Shown here piece after piece: positions 1 to 11,139 of a DNA stretch of 64,000 nt. Both the position numbers and the translations under genes were made by a program. This DNA comes from Gerris lacustris. Its lineage: Eukaryota > Arthropoda > Insecta > Hemiptera > Gerridae. Under the pieces are notes generated by a model. It searched no databases. It had not been told where the DNA came from and saw only the letters and a list, made by a program, of their open reading frames with translations. The DNA is taken from contig OX578281.1 of the NCBI GenBank assembly GCA_951217055.1, positions 14,602,447 through 14,666,446 of the forward strand, read 5' to 3'. Within the stretch, counting starts at the first letter, position 1; every line of letters starts with the position of its first letter.

Positions 1-463
1 AAATATGCATCCTGTCTGTCTGTCAGTAACGTTTACGTGTCCGACGATAACTTTAGTAAACGTTAACCGATTTAGTTGAACTTTTGAATACATGTTCCTT
101 TTACTAATGTTCAGGCTAAGTTCGTAGGACAGCGTTATCCGTCTTAGAGTTCGCGCGCAACACTAAAGATTCTATCATAACCTATTCGATAAGACAAACC
201 TTTTATACAAATAATTTTTTAGGAAAAGCAATAGCGACATCGCTCTGAAGTGATAAAGATCTTTAAAACTATTATAGCGGACCTACACGTTTAAAATAAA
301 GAAAACGACGTTTTTTTACCGATATCTTACGTTCTAACGTAACGATTTTAATAAAACTTCATAAACATCGTCTAAAGTGCAATTGAAGCAGGCATGTAAA
401 ATTCCAATTGATAAAAGCAGAAGTTTTTGTGTAATGAAGTGATACATTTTATAATAATTGAAA
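1..463 (+). repeat. Dispersed repeat family A, copy 1 (cut by window edge)
   Basis: This stretch is clearly related to 742-1252 and to 41765-42545. Shared blocks include a GTAACGTTTACG segment near the start, a TTCGCGCGCAACAC-type block near 151 and a TAGCGGACCTACACGTTTAAA block near 276. It has no coding potential. The intact relative at 41.8 kb suggests a non-autonomous DNA element. Its left end lies outside the window. Confidence 0.7.
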
Positions 464-741
464 TGAATATGGCGGGAACAAAGTTAAGGAATATGTAGAA
501 AGGAACCCTTCTTCCTCACTACACGGCTCTCTATTACAGCCAACCTCTTTAACTAACAACTCATCATGATTAATTATTTTTTTAATATCTAATATTCATT
601 GCATTACACTCGCTTCTATGATAGAGCCACATGATGGCTAGTTTTTCATATTATATCATTTATATTAATTGTTATAAATTTGGTTGTTTAAAATCTAAAA
701 ATTAATTGAAGTGAGCGTAAAAGAGGATCTTACATTTAACA

Positions 742-1252
742 AAATATGCTTCCTGTCTGTTTTCTATCTTTCTGTCAGTAACGTTTACGTACCCAACCAT
801 AACTTCAGTAAAAGTTAACCGATTTAGTTGAAATTTAGTGAACTTGTTCCTTTTACTAATGTTTAGGCTATGTTCGTTGGTCAGAGTTATCCGTCTAAGA
901 CGCGTTAACACGAGCTTCAAATTAATATAAAATTGGAATTTTAGGTCAGGAAGATATATTTATCATCTATTCGATGAGACGAACATTCTTTTTAAAATAC
1001 AATTTTTAGTAAAAGCAACAGCGATACCGCCATCAAGGGATAATCATCGCTAAATTCTCTACATCGTATCTTAAAGTTTTGAAAAGAGAAAATTACGATT
1101 TTACAAAAAATCTTATGTTCAAACGTAAAGTTATAATAAAACTTCAGATAAATCGTTTAAAATACTAATGAAACAGACAAGAAAAGTTTCAACATGATAC
1201 AAGGAAAAGTTTTTGTGTAGTCATGTGATACATTTAAAATAATAGTTGAATG
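742..1252 (+). repeat. Dispersed repeat family A, copy 2
   Basis: This is a second, diverged copy in the same orientation as copy 1 and offset by about 740 bp, so the pair may be a tandem duplication. The start AAATATGCTTCCTGTCTG and the CCGATTTAGTTGAA block match copy 1. The 72-aa minus-strand ORF here is chance reading through the repeat. Confidence 0.7.
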
Positions 1253-1700
1253 TGAATTCAGGTTGTATGGGTTAGGGTACGTCGAGAGAGCACGATGGTT
1301 CCAAATCAGGTTCAGGCTCGTGATATGTCAGCTTGAGGAAAGCAGGTAATGGCCTAAGTGGAGGCAGGTAGAAATACGCGGTGTCGTAATGTAACGTGAA
1401 CGTGAACATAACAAGGAGTTGAAATATGAAGATATAGAGTGCTTGTTTATGGCCTTAGAGGGTGTTCATTTAAAATTAGAACGTGAAAGAATTGCTGTTA
1501 TGAAATTAATAAGTTAAGGAGAGCATAAGAGGAATACCTTGACTTGTTCGAGCATTTAACAAATTATAGGGAAGAAGGAACGTTTCTTCCTATATTTACG
1601 AATGGTGGAAGTAGAGAGATTCGACTAAATTTTCTATTAAAAAGTTAAGAATCACTTTCGTGATAAGTGTTTTTTTACAAGCTTTCATTTAACTTGCAAT
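1253..1700. other. No recognised feature
   Basis: This is somewhat less AT-rich DNA (for example around 1265-1400) with no open frame, TIR or repeat that I can match elsewhere in the window. Confidence 0.4.
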
Positions 1701-1706
1701 ATTTGT

Positions 1707-1991
1707 ATGTATGTTTGTATGTATGTATGTATGTTTGTATGTTTGTATGTATGTTTGTATGTATGTTTGTATGTATGTTTGTATGTATGTTTGTATGTAT
1801 GTTTGTATGTATGTTTGTATGTATGTTTGTATGTATGTTTGTATGTATGTTTGTATGTATGTTTGTATATATGTTTGTATGTATGTTTGTATGTATGTTT
1901 GTATGTATGTTTGTATGTAAGTTTGTATGTATGTTCGTATGTATGTTTGTATGTATGTTTGTATGTATGTATGTTTGTATGTATGTATGTT
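1707..1991. repeat. TATG/TTTG minisatellite (12-bp unit)
   Basis: About 24 units of GTATGTATGTTT with few interruptions (ATAT near 1868, TAAG near 1918, TTCG near 1935). The absence of stop codons creates overlapping Met-Tyr-Val-Cys ORFs on both strands. These are artefacts of the repeat. Confidence 0.95.
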
Positions 1992-2040
1992 CGGGTCAAA
2001 TCTTGCAAATGAATTTTAAAACAGCTATCCTCAATCGATA

Positions 2041-2560
2041 GAATTGAAATTTTGCATACACGTTTAGTTTGAATGACAATGCATGGTTAGCTAAGTGATG
2101 TCATTCTAAATTCAATATGACGGACAACCAAAGATGGCGAACTAGTTATTAGCAACTTTACACTTTGTCAAAAAATAATGGTTTTAGATCCGTAATAAAG
2201 ATAAATATGTTGGCTGCTTCATAGAACCTTTCATTTAATGACCTTATATTGTGTTTAACTGGGATATATAATAAATAAATCAAATCAAAGCCAACAAAAT
2301 CGTTTAAACTCAATTATTAAATGATAACCTACTTTGTTTTTAATTTAACATTCAGTTTTACTTTCTTTAATTATTCTACTACGTTCATAACTTTTCTAAT
2401 TATGTAAATTTCTTTTTCCATTAATTCGAACCTCGGTTTCACAAATAAAGCACGACATTCTTAAAGTTTAAAAATAAGAGTTAGGTTATCTCACGCGATT
2501 AACTTTCAATTTCGCTGGAGTTTACACTTTGAACGTTTTACTTGTTCATAAATGTATTAT
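2041..2560. other. AT-rich gene-free stretch
   Basis: No supported gene, RNA or element end was seen here. Confidence 0.4.
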
Positions 2561-2727
2561 ACATAATGAGAAAGTATTGTGATGACCTCTGAGTCCTAAA
2601 AAGATTATTTTCAAAAAATGTCTGTCTTTAGACGACAGAAGACCGACTGTAGTGGTCTTCTGTCGTCTAAAGACTGTGCAGTAGTGAGGAGCCTAAACTA
2701 CTGGGGATTTCGATGAAATTTTAACCC
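2560..2727 (+). mobile_element. Family B MITE fragment with perfect hairpin
   Basis: The text GAGAAAGTATTGTGATG, then a CTGAGTCC block, AAAAAATGTCTGTC and GGAGCCTAAACTACT follows the order seen in the better family B copies at 16089 and 18371. Only the 5' third is present. In place of the usual short GTCTGTC run it carries a perfect inverted repeat: 21-bp arms at 2624-2644 and 2654-2674 with a 9-nt loop. Confidence 0.65.
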
Positions 2728-3025
2728 GAGTTTCACAATGCACTTTTAGTTTGAAACTAAAGAAATGTTTTACATAGTGAGAGTTTCACAATATACTTTA
2801 GTTTGAAACTGAAGAAATGTTTTACATAGTGAGAGTTTTCACAATGTAATTAAGTTTAAAACTAAAAAAATGAATTACATAGTGAGAGTTTCACAATGTA
2901 CTTTTAGTTTGAAACTGAAGAAATGTTTTACATAGTGAGAGTTTCACAATGTGCTTCAGCTTGAAACTAAAGAAATTTTTTACATACTGAGAGTTTCACA
3001 ACGTACTTAAGTTTTAAGAGAGAAG
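2728..3025. repeat. 53-bp tandem repeat, about 5.5 copies
   Basis: The landmark GAGTTTCACAATG recurs at about 2728, 2781, 2834, 2886, 2939 and 2991. Each unit holds TTTGAAACTRAAGAAATG, and GTTTGAAAC is itself nearly palindromic with the unit start. The array begins where the family B fragment stops. Confidence 0.9.
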
Positions 3026-3245
3026 AATTTACAAAAAAATCATTTCCGAAAAAAGATAAACGGTTTTTATTTTCCTGCTTTGAAATATTTAGGCTTTGAA
3101 CTTGTTAAATGCTTATACCGAGGAAATAGATAACTAAAAAAGGATAAATTGGATGTAGTAATAGATTTATTTAAAAAAAAATCTACCTTAGAAAGGAAGA
3201 ATTGAGAAAAATATACGTGACATATTTGGGTCAAATTAAAAAATG

Positions 3246-3250
<5 letters not shown>

Positions 3251-3328
<78 letters not shown>
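3251..3328. repeat. (AT)n microsatellite
   Basis: Pure alternating AT of about 78 bp. A minus-strand ORF through it (Ile-Tyr repeats) is not a gene. Confidence 0.98.
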
Positions 3329-3329
<1 letters not shown>

Positions 3330-3332
<3 letters not shown>

Positions 3333-4210
3333 CTAACATGAAATATGACATAAAACAAGGCAAAAATACGAATTCTCGAATTCTACACACAATAACACGA
3401 AATCAAAGAACGATCGATTTAAAACATCATAAACTATAGTGGAATGCCAACACCAGCAATTTGGTTCTACATTTGATTTATTCTTTTAAGGTCTTCGAGT
3501 GCAGATTAAGACATAATTTCTTACTTCTTCATAATTTCTTCTAAAGCCTAACAAACAGCTTAATTTATAGTCTGAATTTTTATCTCAAGTTCCAACCATT
3601 TATTAAATATCACCATACTTGTACTGTTTGTAGTTTAAAACATGTATACACCAACATACGTTATAAGTGAAACTTTTTCCTTAAATTCTAAACCACTAGA
3701 AAATCATCGGTTCGACTCGATGTCCGAAAGAAACTTTCTTACATAATTATATAGCTATAAAATGTTTAACAGGTAGTGCTCGGTGATTGTGTACATTTTG
3801 GTTTCGATTACAACGGGGACAAATTATTTTTATCAATGTCTCAGAAATTGGTTTTTTTCTCAGGAAAACGACTTATATCGAGAAATTAGTATTGAATAAC
3901 CTTGGGGTATGAATATTCTGAAAAGGTATGTAAACATATTATAGAAATGGGCCCAATAGTTCAGGCTCTACGCGACAAACAATTTGTTTTAGGTTTCAAT
4001 ACGAAGTACGAAAAGAAACCTTATATAACGGCTGTTTGTCTGTCTGTCGGTTGGCATGTTTAAATTCATAAACTACTTCTGCTAGGAACTGAAATACCGC
4101 ACACAGTTGCATCTCGGCATTTGTGACAACTGTTCTCATACACTTTTTGGAGTTTTCACACTTTCCAAGAAGGCGGCCAATATGGCGGGCGACTAAAAAA
4201 AAAGAATTAA
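3330..4210. other. AT-rich gene-free stretch
   Basis: The segment 4023-4060 has the GTCTGTCTGTC signature common in the window's MITEs, so part of 3990-4205 is probably transposon-derived. No TIR could be paired. Confidence 0.35.
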
Positions 4211-4211
4211 G

Positions 4212-4315
4212 GACCTTCAAATTGATGTATAACATGTCATGGTGACTACTACCTTTAAATTGATGTATAACATGTCATAGTCACCATGACATGTTATACA
4301 TCAATTTAAAGGTCT
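4212..4315. repeat. Compound palindrome with two competing left arms
   Basis: The block AATTGATGTATAACATGTCAT occurs twice in direct orientation (within 4218-4240 and 4258-4278) and once inverted (4286-4308). Arms 4251-4278 and 4286-4313 are a perfect 28-bp inverted repeat with a 7-nt loop. The outer arm 4212-4245, which also includes GGTGAC, pairs with 4281-4315 instead. Two alternative hairpins can therefore form. Confidence 0.9.
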
Positions 4316-4329
4316 TGAAGTGTAGAAAA

Positions 4330-5160
4330 ATCATATGCAACTATTACAATTTTACACCTAATAATTTTAACTTAATCTTACAGAAAAAGGCGATTACCGC
4401 CTCACGTACTTACGTGAAGCGCGCCTTACTTGTTTTGATATAGCACGGACATTATTTTATTTATTTTTATTTTTATCTATTTATTAATTATATTTTATTT
4501 ATTTATACAGATTTTTTTCTTTAATGAGAAGAACTCTCGTTTATCAGAAACGCTGATATTTTAATAACTAATATACTATATCACAGTAGATTGAAGAAAA
4601 ATTTTAGTTTTAGTTAAGAATTCATTAAGGTGAATTCTTAACCTTCTTGAGTAAGAAGAGAGACAGACATAATCGATTAACTTTTATAATATAGTAAAAA
4701 TTAACAAGATTAATAAATAATAATAAAAATATTAATAATAATAATTAGCGGAATCTACATTCCCAAGAGGCTTATGGCGGTCTTCCAATAGAAGTCCCAG
4801 AGGAATAAAATATCTTCAATACTAATAATCTCATCGCTAGATATTTACAAATGTTTATTCGTTCAATCCTATAATGACCTAATAGTGAAATCGATCGGGT
4901 TATATATAAATAAAAGTTGGCCTTAAAGCTTAACTAAAGTAGATAGCATTCTGCAATGAGATTAGATAGCTACTAATATATATTTTTATTTATTTAGATA
5001 AGGATCATCGTACAGCGCCCGCCATCGAGATCATACCAAGTAATTATAAATATATACATATATAATATTATATATGCTAACTTAATTAAATAATCAATAA
5101 TATATACTTAAATATATCCATAATAAAGTCGCGATAATAAATGTACCAATATAAATAGTA
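4330..5160. other. Very AT-rich gene-free stretch
   Basis: Mostly ATTTATTT and TAATAATA low-complexity DNA. Nothing else was supported. Confidence 0.4.
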
Positions 5161-5163
5161 TAC

Positions 5164-5229
5164 AATTTATATTGGTAAGGAATTTATATTGGTAAGGGAT
5201 TTATATTGGCAAGGGATTTATATTGGTTG
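5164..5229. repeat. 17-bp tandem repeat (AATTTATATTGGTAAGG), 4 copies
   Basis: Four consecutive near-identical units with GGYAAGG variants. Confidence 0.9.
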
Positions 5230-5320
5230 GAACGAAAAGTGATGTAAATATGATTAAGCAAAGAAATAATATTTACAAAAACTAGGGGGTAAGATGAAGG
5301 GGTCTCCAGGATTCAAGAAG

Positions 5321-5760
5321 GTGGAAGAGACTAGCAAGGATAAGGATTAAGAGCTCTTTAACATGATGTGACTAGAAAGGATCTGGGTGAGACTAGAAAG
5401 GATAAGGATTAAGAGCTCTTTAACATGATGAGACTAGAAAGGACCCGGGTGAGACTAGAAAGGATAAGAATTAAGAGCTCTTTAAAATGATGTGACTAGA
5501 AAGGATCCGGGTGAGACTAGAAAGGATAAAGATTAAGAGCTCTTTAACATGATGAGACTGGAAAGGATCCGGGGGAGACTAGAAAGGATAAGGATTAAGA
5601 GCTCTTTAACATGATGAGACTAGAAAGGATCCGGGTGAGACAAGGATTAAGAGCTCTTTAACATGATGAGGCAAGAAAGGATACGGGTGAGACTAGAAAG
5701 GATAAGGATTAAAGGCTCTTTAACACGATGAAACTAGAAAGGGTCGGGATTAAAGACTCT
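5321..5760. repeat. 62-bp tandem repeat, about 7 copies
   Basis: GACTAGAAAGGATAAGGATT followed by AAGAGCTCTTTAACATGATG recurs with a 62-bp period (AAGAGCTCTTTA near 5349, 5411, 5473, 5535, 5597 and later). Each unit contains the restriction-site palindrome GAGCTC. One unit near 5640 is shortened. Confidence 0.9.
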
Positions 5761-5762
5761 TC

Positions 5763-7345
5763 ACACGATGCCAACAGAGTCACGCCACCACGGGCTCTAG
5801 CAGCGCCACCATTTTTACATGCATCACCAAACTTTCACAGAATGCCACCAAACTTTCACAGAATGCCACCGTAGTCGCGCCACCGTTCGTTTAAACAAGT
5901 AACTTGGTAGTAGGGGACGGTATGGTGACCCAATTGGTCGCGGAGGATGTGTTGGTTGGCTCATCCTCTAACTAAGTGCTTAGGATGTGTCGGTTGGCCG
6001 TACTACCACTCCCTGGTGCCGCGGCCCCACCTTAAAGAGGACATATATATAATTTTTTCTGTTGACTTAGTGGTGCCACCACAGTCGCTCCATGTGAAGG
6101 GGCCTTAAAGTAGGAGATATGTACATGATGGTATATAAAGTACAAGTAAACTAGAAATAAAGGCAAGAAACTATATTACAGAAGTGTTCATTGTTACCTA
6201 TAGAGAGAGTGTATTGTAACAAATAACATAGGAAAAGGTACAACTCTGAGATAAAGATTACGACCAATGCTACTGGGGAGACTTGAGATACTGAAAACTG
6301 CCTACTTTAATTTTTAATGAAAGATCATTTAACACTGTAATAAAGAGAATAGTATCAACAAGAAAAATGAACAATATAAAAGTTAAATTCAGATGTATTT
6401 ATGGCAAGACTGTTCTGAAGGAAATTTCATGAAAAATATAGTTCTTACAAAACTAATTTTAAAGATTGTCTATTAAAGGTATTATGATAACTAAAACATG
6501 CAAAAGTCTACAACAATAAAGTCAGTGTGGCAGGAACAAAATTTAACACTGTAACAGCATCACATTAACGAGAACAATGAATAATCTAGAAATGTTCATT
6601 ATGCGCAATAGTGACAGAGGTAGGCAAAAGAAAAATGGCTATTCTTAAACATCATTTAAATTTATTAGTTAAATTATATTAGTTTATTTCAACAATTTAT
6701 TGACCGAAAGCAATACAGAAAATTACAAACATATTAAAGCATGTAAAAAAAACTGTTTTACATTATAGGAAAAACTATAAAATTAGTCTACCAAAGTAAA
6801 TATAGTTTTTCATTATGTCCGGAATTGGAGAATACCATCTGCTTTCTGATTTATTACCTTCGATTTTCCCATTACGGAGATATATATGGCTAAGTGACCT
6901 TTAGCTATAATCACTTATTTTCACCGTTTCAACCTTCGATCATAAGTTATTGAGAATATTAACAAGTTAACCTCTCTCGTGACAATATGATACAAAACCA
7001 ATACGATCCAAAACTAATTACTTTCTACCATTTTATAGCAGAAAAGCAAGTCAGATTTGTTTAATTGATTTTTTTTTTTTTTTTTCGCTGCAACTGCCTC
7101 TTTTATTAACATCGACCAGAGAAAAATACTGTCAGCTCTTATGCGCTCAAGAATAATTCTAAAGCAACTATCGAGAATGGAAAACATTTGCTATCTAAGG
7201 CTGTCATTGATGGAGATACCAACAGAGTCGCGCCACCAATGTCTCTTGCAGCGCCCCTAAACTTTTCCATGATACAGAGTCGCGCCACCAGGGTATCGTG
7301 AAAAAAAGTAACACGTAGAATAAAAGTGAAGTAGGGGACGATATC
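5763..7345. other. Gene-free stretch bounded by two related GC-richer modules
   Basis: Modules at about 5765-5905 and 7216-7345 share CAACAGAGTCRCGCCACCA, GCAGCGCC, AAACTTT and GTAGGGGACG in the same order, so they are dispersed copies of one repeat. The segment 5905-6030 has two GTTGGYTGGC-type direct repeats. Between them, 6030-7200 is AT-rich and shows nothing I can name. Confidence 0.5.
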
Positions 7346-7453
7346 GCGGCAAGGCAGATTTGATTAATTGATTTTTTGTATTTGCAGCATTTTTGTGTGT
7401 GGTAAGTTATGAGAAAATAAACAGGTCAAGTGTGTGCTAGTCAGCACACAGCG

Positions 7454-8146
7454 AGGGTCCGTAGGCAACCCTGTATAGTTTAAGTAGTACCCTATTGATA
7501 GTGTTTTTTAAAATGCTAAAAAGCTTACTTTGAACTATCCTATGGGTCTGATATTCTCAAAACACATAAACAAACTTCTGATAAAGTATTGTTTTGCCAC
7601 TGAACCGGACTACAACCATATAAATACATCAAAAAGACCATAGTTATAAAAAAAACTAATTTTGTCAATAAAAAATAAAATAATTTCTATTTCGAAATTT
7701 CCAAAAAGTGGTTTCTTTACTTTTGGCCGATTAATGTTCAGGATTTTTTTCAGATTTTTTGCACTTCAGATAAGCAAGATAGAAGGGGGGTTTTCACACA
7801 CGTTTCACACCCATTTCAAACTTGCCTACGCACGCCCTATCAAAGTTATAACCAAAGAATTATATATTTTTGTAATCAGCTCGACGTACCCTTCCATATG
7901 ATACCCCTCCCGCTGTCGAAAAAAAATAAAAAAATGTTAAACCTTAAGTTTTTTACCCTAATGTTTTTGAAAAATATTTTTTTTTAAGTCGCTATATTTT
8001 TAAAATATGTGGGCAGGTACAAGACACATACATGCCAAATTTCAAAGTGATCGGACGAAAGGTGTAGCCGTGAGAGCAGGCGGCAGGACGGACGGACAGA
8101 CATACGCAGGAAAATATAAGGGTCCTTGCTTTTGCCTACGGACCCT
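7454..8146 (+). mobile_element. MITE with 15-bp TIRs (AGGGTCCGTAGGCAA)
   Basis: Perfect 15-bp terminal inverted repeats lie at 7454-7468 and 8132-8146, giving a 693-bp element without a transposase. The right half has the GGACGGACAGACATACG run common to such elements. Flanking bases do not give a clear target-site duplication. The 139-aa and 61-aa minus-strand ORFs and the 79-aa plus-strand ORF fall inside or across it and are not genes. Confidence 0.85.
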
Positions 8147-8159
8147 AAAAATCGATGCG

Positions 8160-9688
8160 ACGAGCTTGAAAACAAGTTTATCATAAATATAGTAATACAT
8201 TTTAATCCCATAATATATAAGATACATTTATTATGAATATAAATAAACAAGTGTTCAAGAGGTATTTTCATCAATATATTGAAAACTAGTTCTTTCCCAG
8301 CCTGGCAGATGGGTTTCACACGCGTCTGCAAAACATTTTTGATAAACCAATGTAAAACTCTAAAACGTGAAAGTCCATAAAAATTGTAAAATCGAATTTT
8401 CATACTTTCACAATACTTTCTCTCTCTATAATAAATATACTACGTACATGTACCCAGCTCACGATCTAGATGGAGCAACACAGAACTTAACTAATGAATG
8501 TAAATAAATAAATAAATAACGGACCGTTTACTAAAGTGTAGAAAGAAGACTTGCACATAATTTTCTAAAAACATATTTCAGGAACGGTCTTAAGTTGATA
8601 TTTTATATTTTAATACTATTTTTAGATACTAAATAATAAAGCCGGTTCCACACTCTCGTCGAACACTAGTGTGGAGAGCTTAATCGGCCATCCTCGGGCA
8701 TTATTATCTCGTCTCCCCGGCTACGGTTAGCCAAAAAAGTCAAATATAAAGGTACTAATTTACAGCATAAAAAGTTTACCAAATTTTAACTAAATTATCT
8801 TTAAATTATTACAGACCAAATATTTTTTTAAAAGAAAAATAAGTTTTTAGCACATTTTTCCTTTCCCTTGTAAACTGGTTGTGAAAAGAACCAGCCTTAA
8901 TGGAAAAATTGTGTATTACATTTTTCAACGATAAAGTATTTCTTTTTTTTTGGCAGTTAAATAAAAGAATAAAGCAATATAATATAATATATTTGGCAAA
9001 GTAAAAATTTGGTTGATATAAAAGATATGAAGGCAATATTTTATACCTTCTCACAAATACTGAAGGAATTTAATGATCCTGAACAACCAGAATAACATTT
9101 CAGATAGTGTTAGACCGAAGTAAGACAGTAGGAAAGCCTCTCGACAGTAGTTTTATTAGGAAACCGTCTTCAAGCAAAAAAATGCGGTTGTAAGCCGATA
9201 AATAATTACAAGATAAAAGAACTCTATCTCCAGTAGGGAAAAAAGTTATGATATTGAATTAGTTTAGAGGGACTAAAACAGGTCTTTTCATCCCTGAACT
9301 CAAAAAGTAGGGAGAAAAAGTAAAAGTAGGGCGAAAAAGTAAAGTAGGGCAAAAAAGTAAAGATTGCAACTTAATTATTTTATAAATAGTAGAACATGAA
9401 TGGCTAATGTAACGAAGTTGTTGAAATAAGGTTGGCGGCACTGCGCTTTTTTGACCAAGTTAATTTTTGTTTATAAGTTTATAACCTGCATCTAAATAAC
9501 CTTCTATTTGAGTTTAATTCCAATTCTTATTTGTTTTTAATATTGAATCTCTTATATCTGCTATTAAAAGTGCTAATAATTATTGTTATTTATTAAAATA
9601 AAAACTGTGCAATGGATGAAAATGTGTATTTTCTTCCTACTGGAGATAAAATATTGTATGTACCTCGTGAGTAAAGTGCCATTATTCC
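8160..9688. other. Gene-free stretch with family D remnant and small repeats
   Basis: The segment 8870-9050 (TTAATGGAAAAATTGTGT then AATAAAAGAATAAAGCA) resembles the left part of the family D elements at 11140 and 17260. At 9305-9360 there are three imperfect 17-18-bp units of GTAGGGCGAAAAAGTAAA. Otherwise nothing was recognised. Confidence 0.45.
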
Positions 9689-9689
9689 C

Positions 9690-9850
9690 CTCGCGATAAT
9701 TATCTCCCTCGGCTGCGCCTCGGGAGCTAATTAGAGTTATTCCCTCGGCTGCGCCTCGGGAATTAAAGAGTCTAATTCCCACGGCTTCGCCTCGGGATTT
9801 AGGGACCATGGTTCCTTCGGCTTCGCCTCAAGAACCAACTTTTTCGCTCA
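9690..9850. repeat. Cluster of four GC-rich mini-hairpins
   Basis: Four tandem units of the type CCCTCGGCTGCGCCTCGGGA (about 9707, 9741, 9778 and 9811) lie in a strongly AT-rich background and are joined by short AATTA or TTAGG spacers. Each can fold as TCCC/GGGA plus an inner GGC/GCC stem. The last unit is diverged (CCTTCGGCTTCGCCTCAAG). Confidence 0.8.
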
Positions 9851-9900
9851 GGGAATAATGGCTTACTTTACTCCCTAGGTGCATAAATAACTATTTTATA

Positions 9901-10597
9901 TACTACGTTTTTAAATTTTCTATTGAATCGTATGTAATGTTGATAATATAATTGTCATTGTTACAATATGTTACTAAAAAAAACAACAAAAAAAAAAAAC
10001 ATAGTTCCGAATTAATTTACTTCACATAAATGACAACCATCTAGAGAGCAGATCTTAAACCTATAAAAGGACAAATCTTTGTACAACGGATCTCGCAAAC
10101 ACTGAATCTAAACCATGCCATTGATATGACCCCGTGTAGGGACAGGGACAGTAAGAGAAGAAAAAGAAAAATGTGTACATCTGCAGAAAATATAAATCAT
10201 ACCTAGGACACAAGTGTAGACAACCCTGGTTGTCACACGTCAATTAATTTATTTCTTTGTTTACTTTTCCTTTTTCGCTGTCATTCAATGTAAATCTCTT
10301 AATAAAAAATAAAAAATTTGAAACCCGTCAAAATAAAGATTGTAAATATGGGACATGTCAAAACAAATAAAATAACTTGCGGATTTTTTCCGAACTAATT
10401 TTCTATACAGCAAAATTGGCTGAAAACGAATTAAATTCTGCTAAAAGTATTAAAATATTACATTGTCATCGTGTTCTGAGCGACTCCAAAAATTTCAAAT
10501 GTCTAGCTACTCGGGAAGTTAGTTAAAAATCGATTGCAAGATTTGTACTGGACAAACAAACTAACGAACAAGAAAGCAAGCTAATTAAAACGTAGTA
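9901..10597 (+). mobile_element. Family E MITE, copy 1
   Basis: The ends TACTACGTTTTTA (9901-9913) and TTAAAACGTAGTA (10585-10597) are inverted repeats. The body matches 23912-24508, 33230-33548 and, on the other strand, 44735-45315, including GACAACCATCTAGAGAG, GGACAAATCTTTGTACAACG and CGTGTTCTGAGC. No transposase was seen. TA at both termini is compatible with a Tc1/mariner-type duplication. Confidence 0.85.
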
Positions 10598-11138
10598 ATA
10601 TACTAGACCGCTACAAACTTTACCCCTGCCTAGAAAAATACTTCTGCTCAATTCTGATGAGATGATATTAATTAAATTCGTCTGTACTAGGTAAAACATT
10701 AGGTAATTACTAGATTAAAACAAGTCTCACTACTCAGTCACTACTCTGGGTTTAGAAGCAATACATCAAATTATTTGTCATATTGTTCGAAGCCATCCGT
10801 CTTATTGTTTGCAAGCCATATGTCATTTTGTGAATGCGATACTTATAGGATTAAATCAACTCAGCCTAGTTATAGCCCTATAAAATAGGATTATTTTTTC
10901 ATAAATAAATAAAATATGCTCTGATATATTTTATTAAAAAAACTTAATTTAAACTGTTTAAAATGTGGACAGTAAAGAGAATATTAAGTGCAAAAATAAA
11001 TTAATAACAAACCGAATAATTCAAGTTAATTATTGTAGTAAATTACTGAAAAAAAAAAATATAAATAAATAAACAAAGAGTTTTATAAAAAGTGCTTTTT
11101 AAAGGAGATAAATAAAATTAAAAAAAAAAGAGAAAATT
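10598..11138. other. AT-rich gene-free stretch
   Basis: No element end or gene was recognised. Confidence 0.35.
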
Positions 11139-11139
11139 T

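Noticed and set aside
1667..2041. Overlapping ORFs on both strands (Met-Tyr-Val-Cys and Tyr-Lys-His-Thr repeats)
   Set aside because: They are translations of a stop-free TATG/TTTG minisatellite.
3067..3390. 107-aa minus-strand ORF with Ile-Tyr run
   Set aside because: Most of it is (AT)n. No domain.
7984..8403. 139-aa minus-strand ORF
   Set aside because: It spans the end of a 693-bp MITE. Part of it is MITE terminal sequence and the rest has no coding signature.
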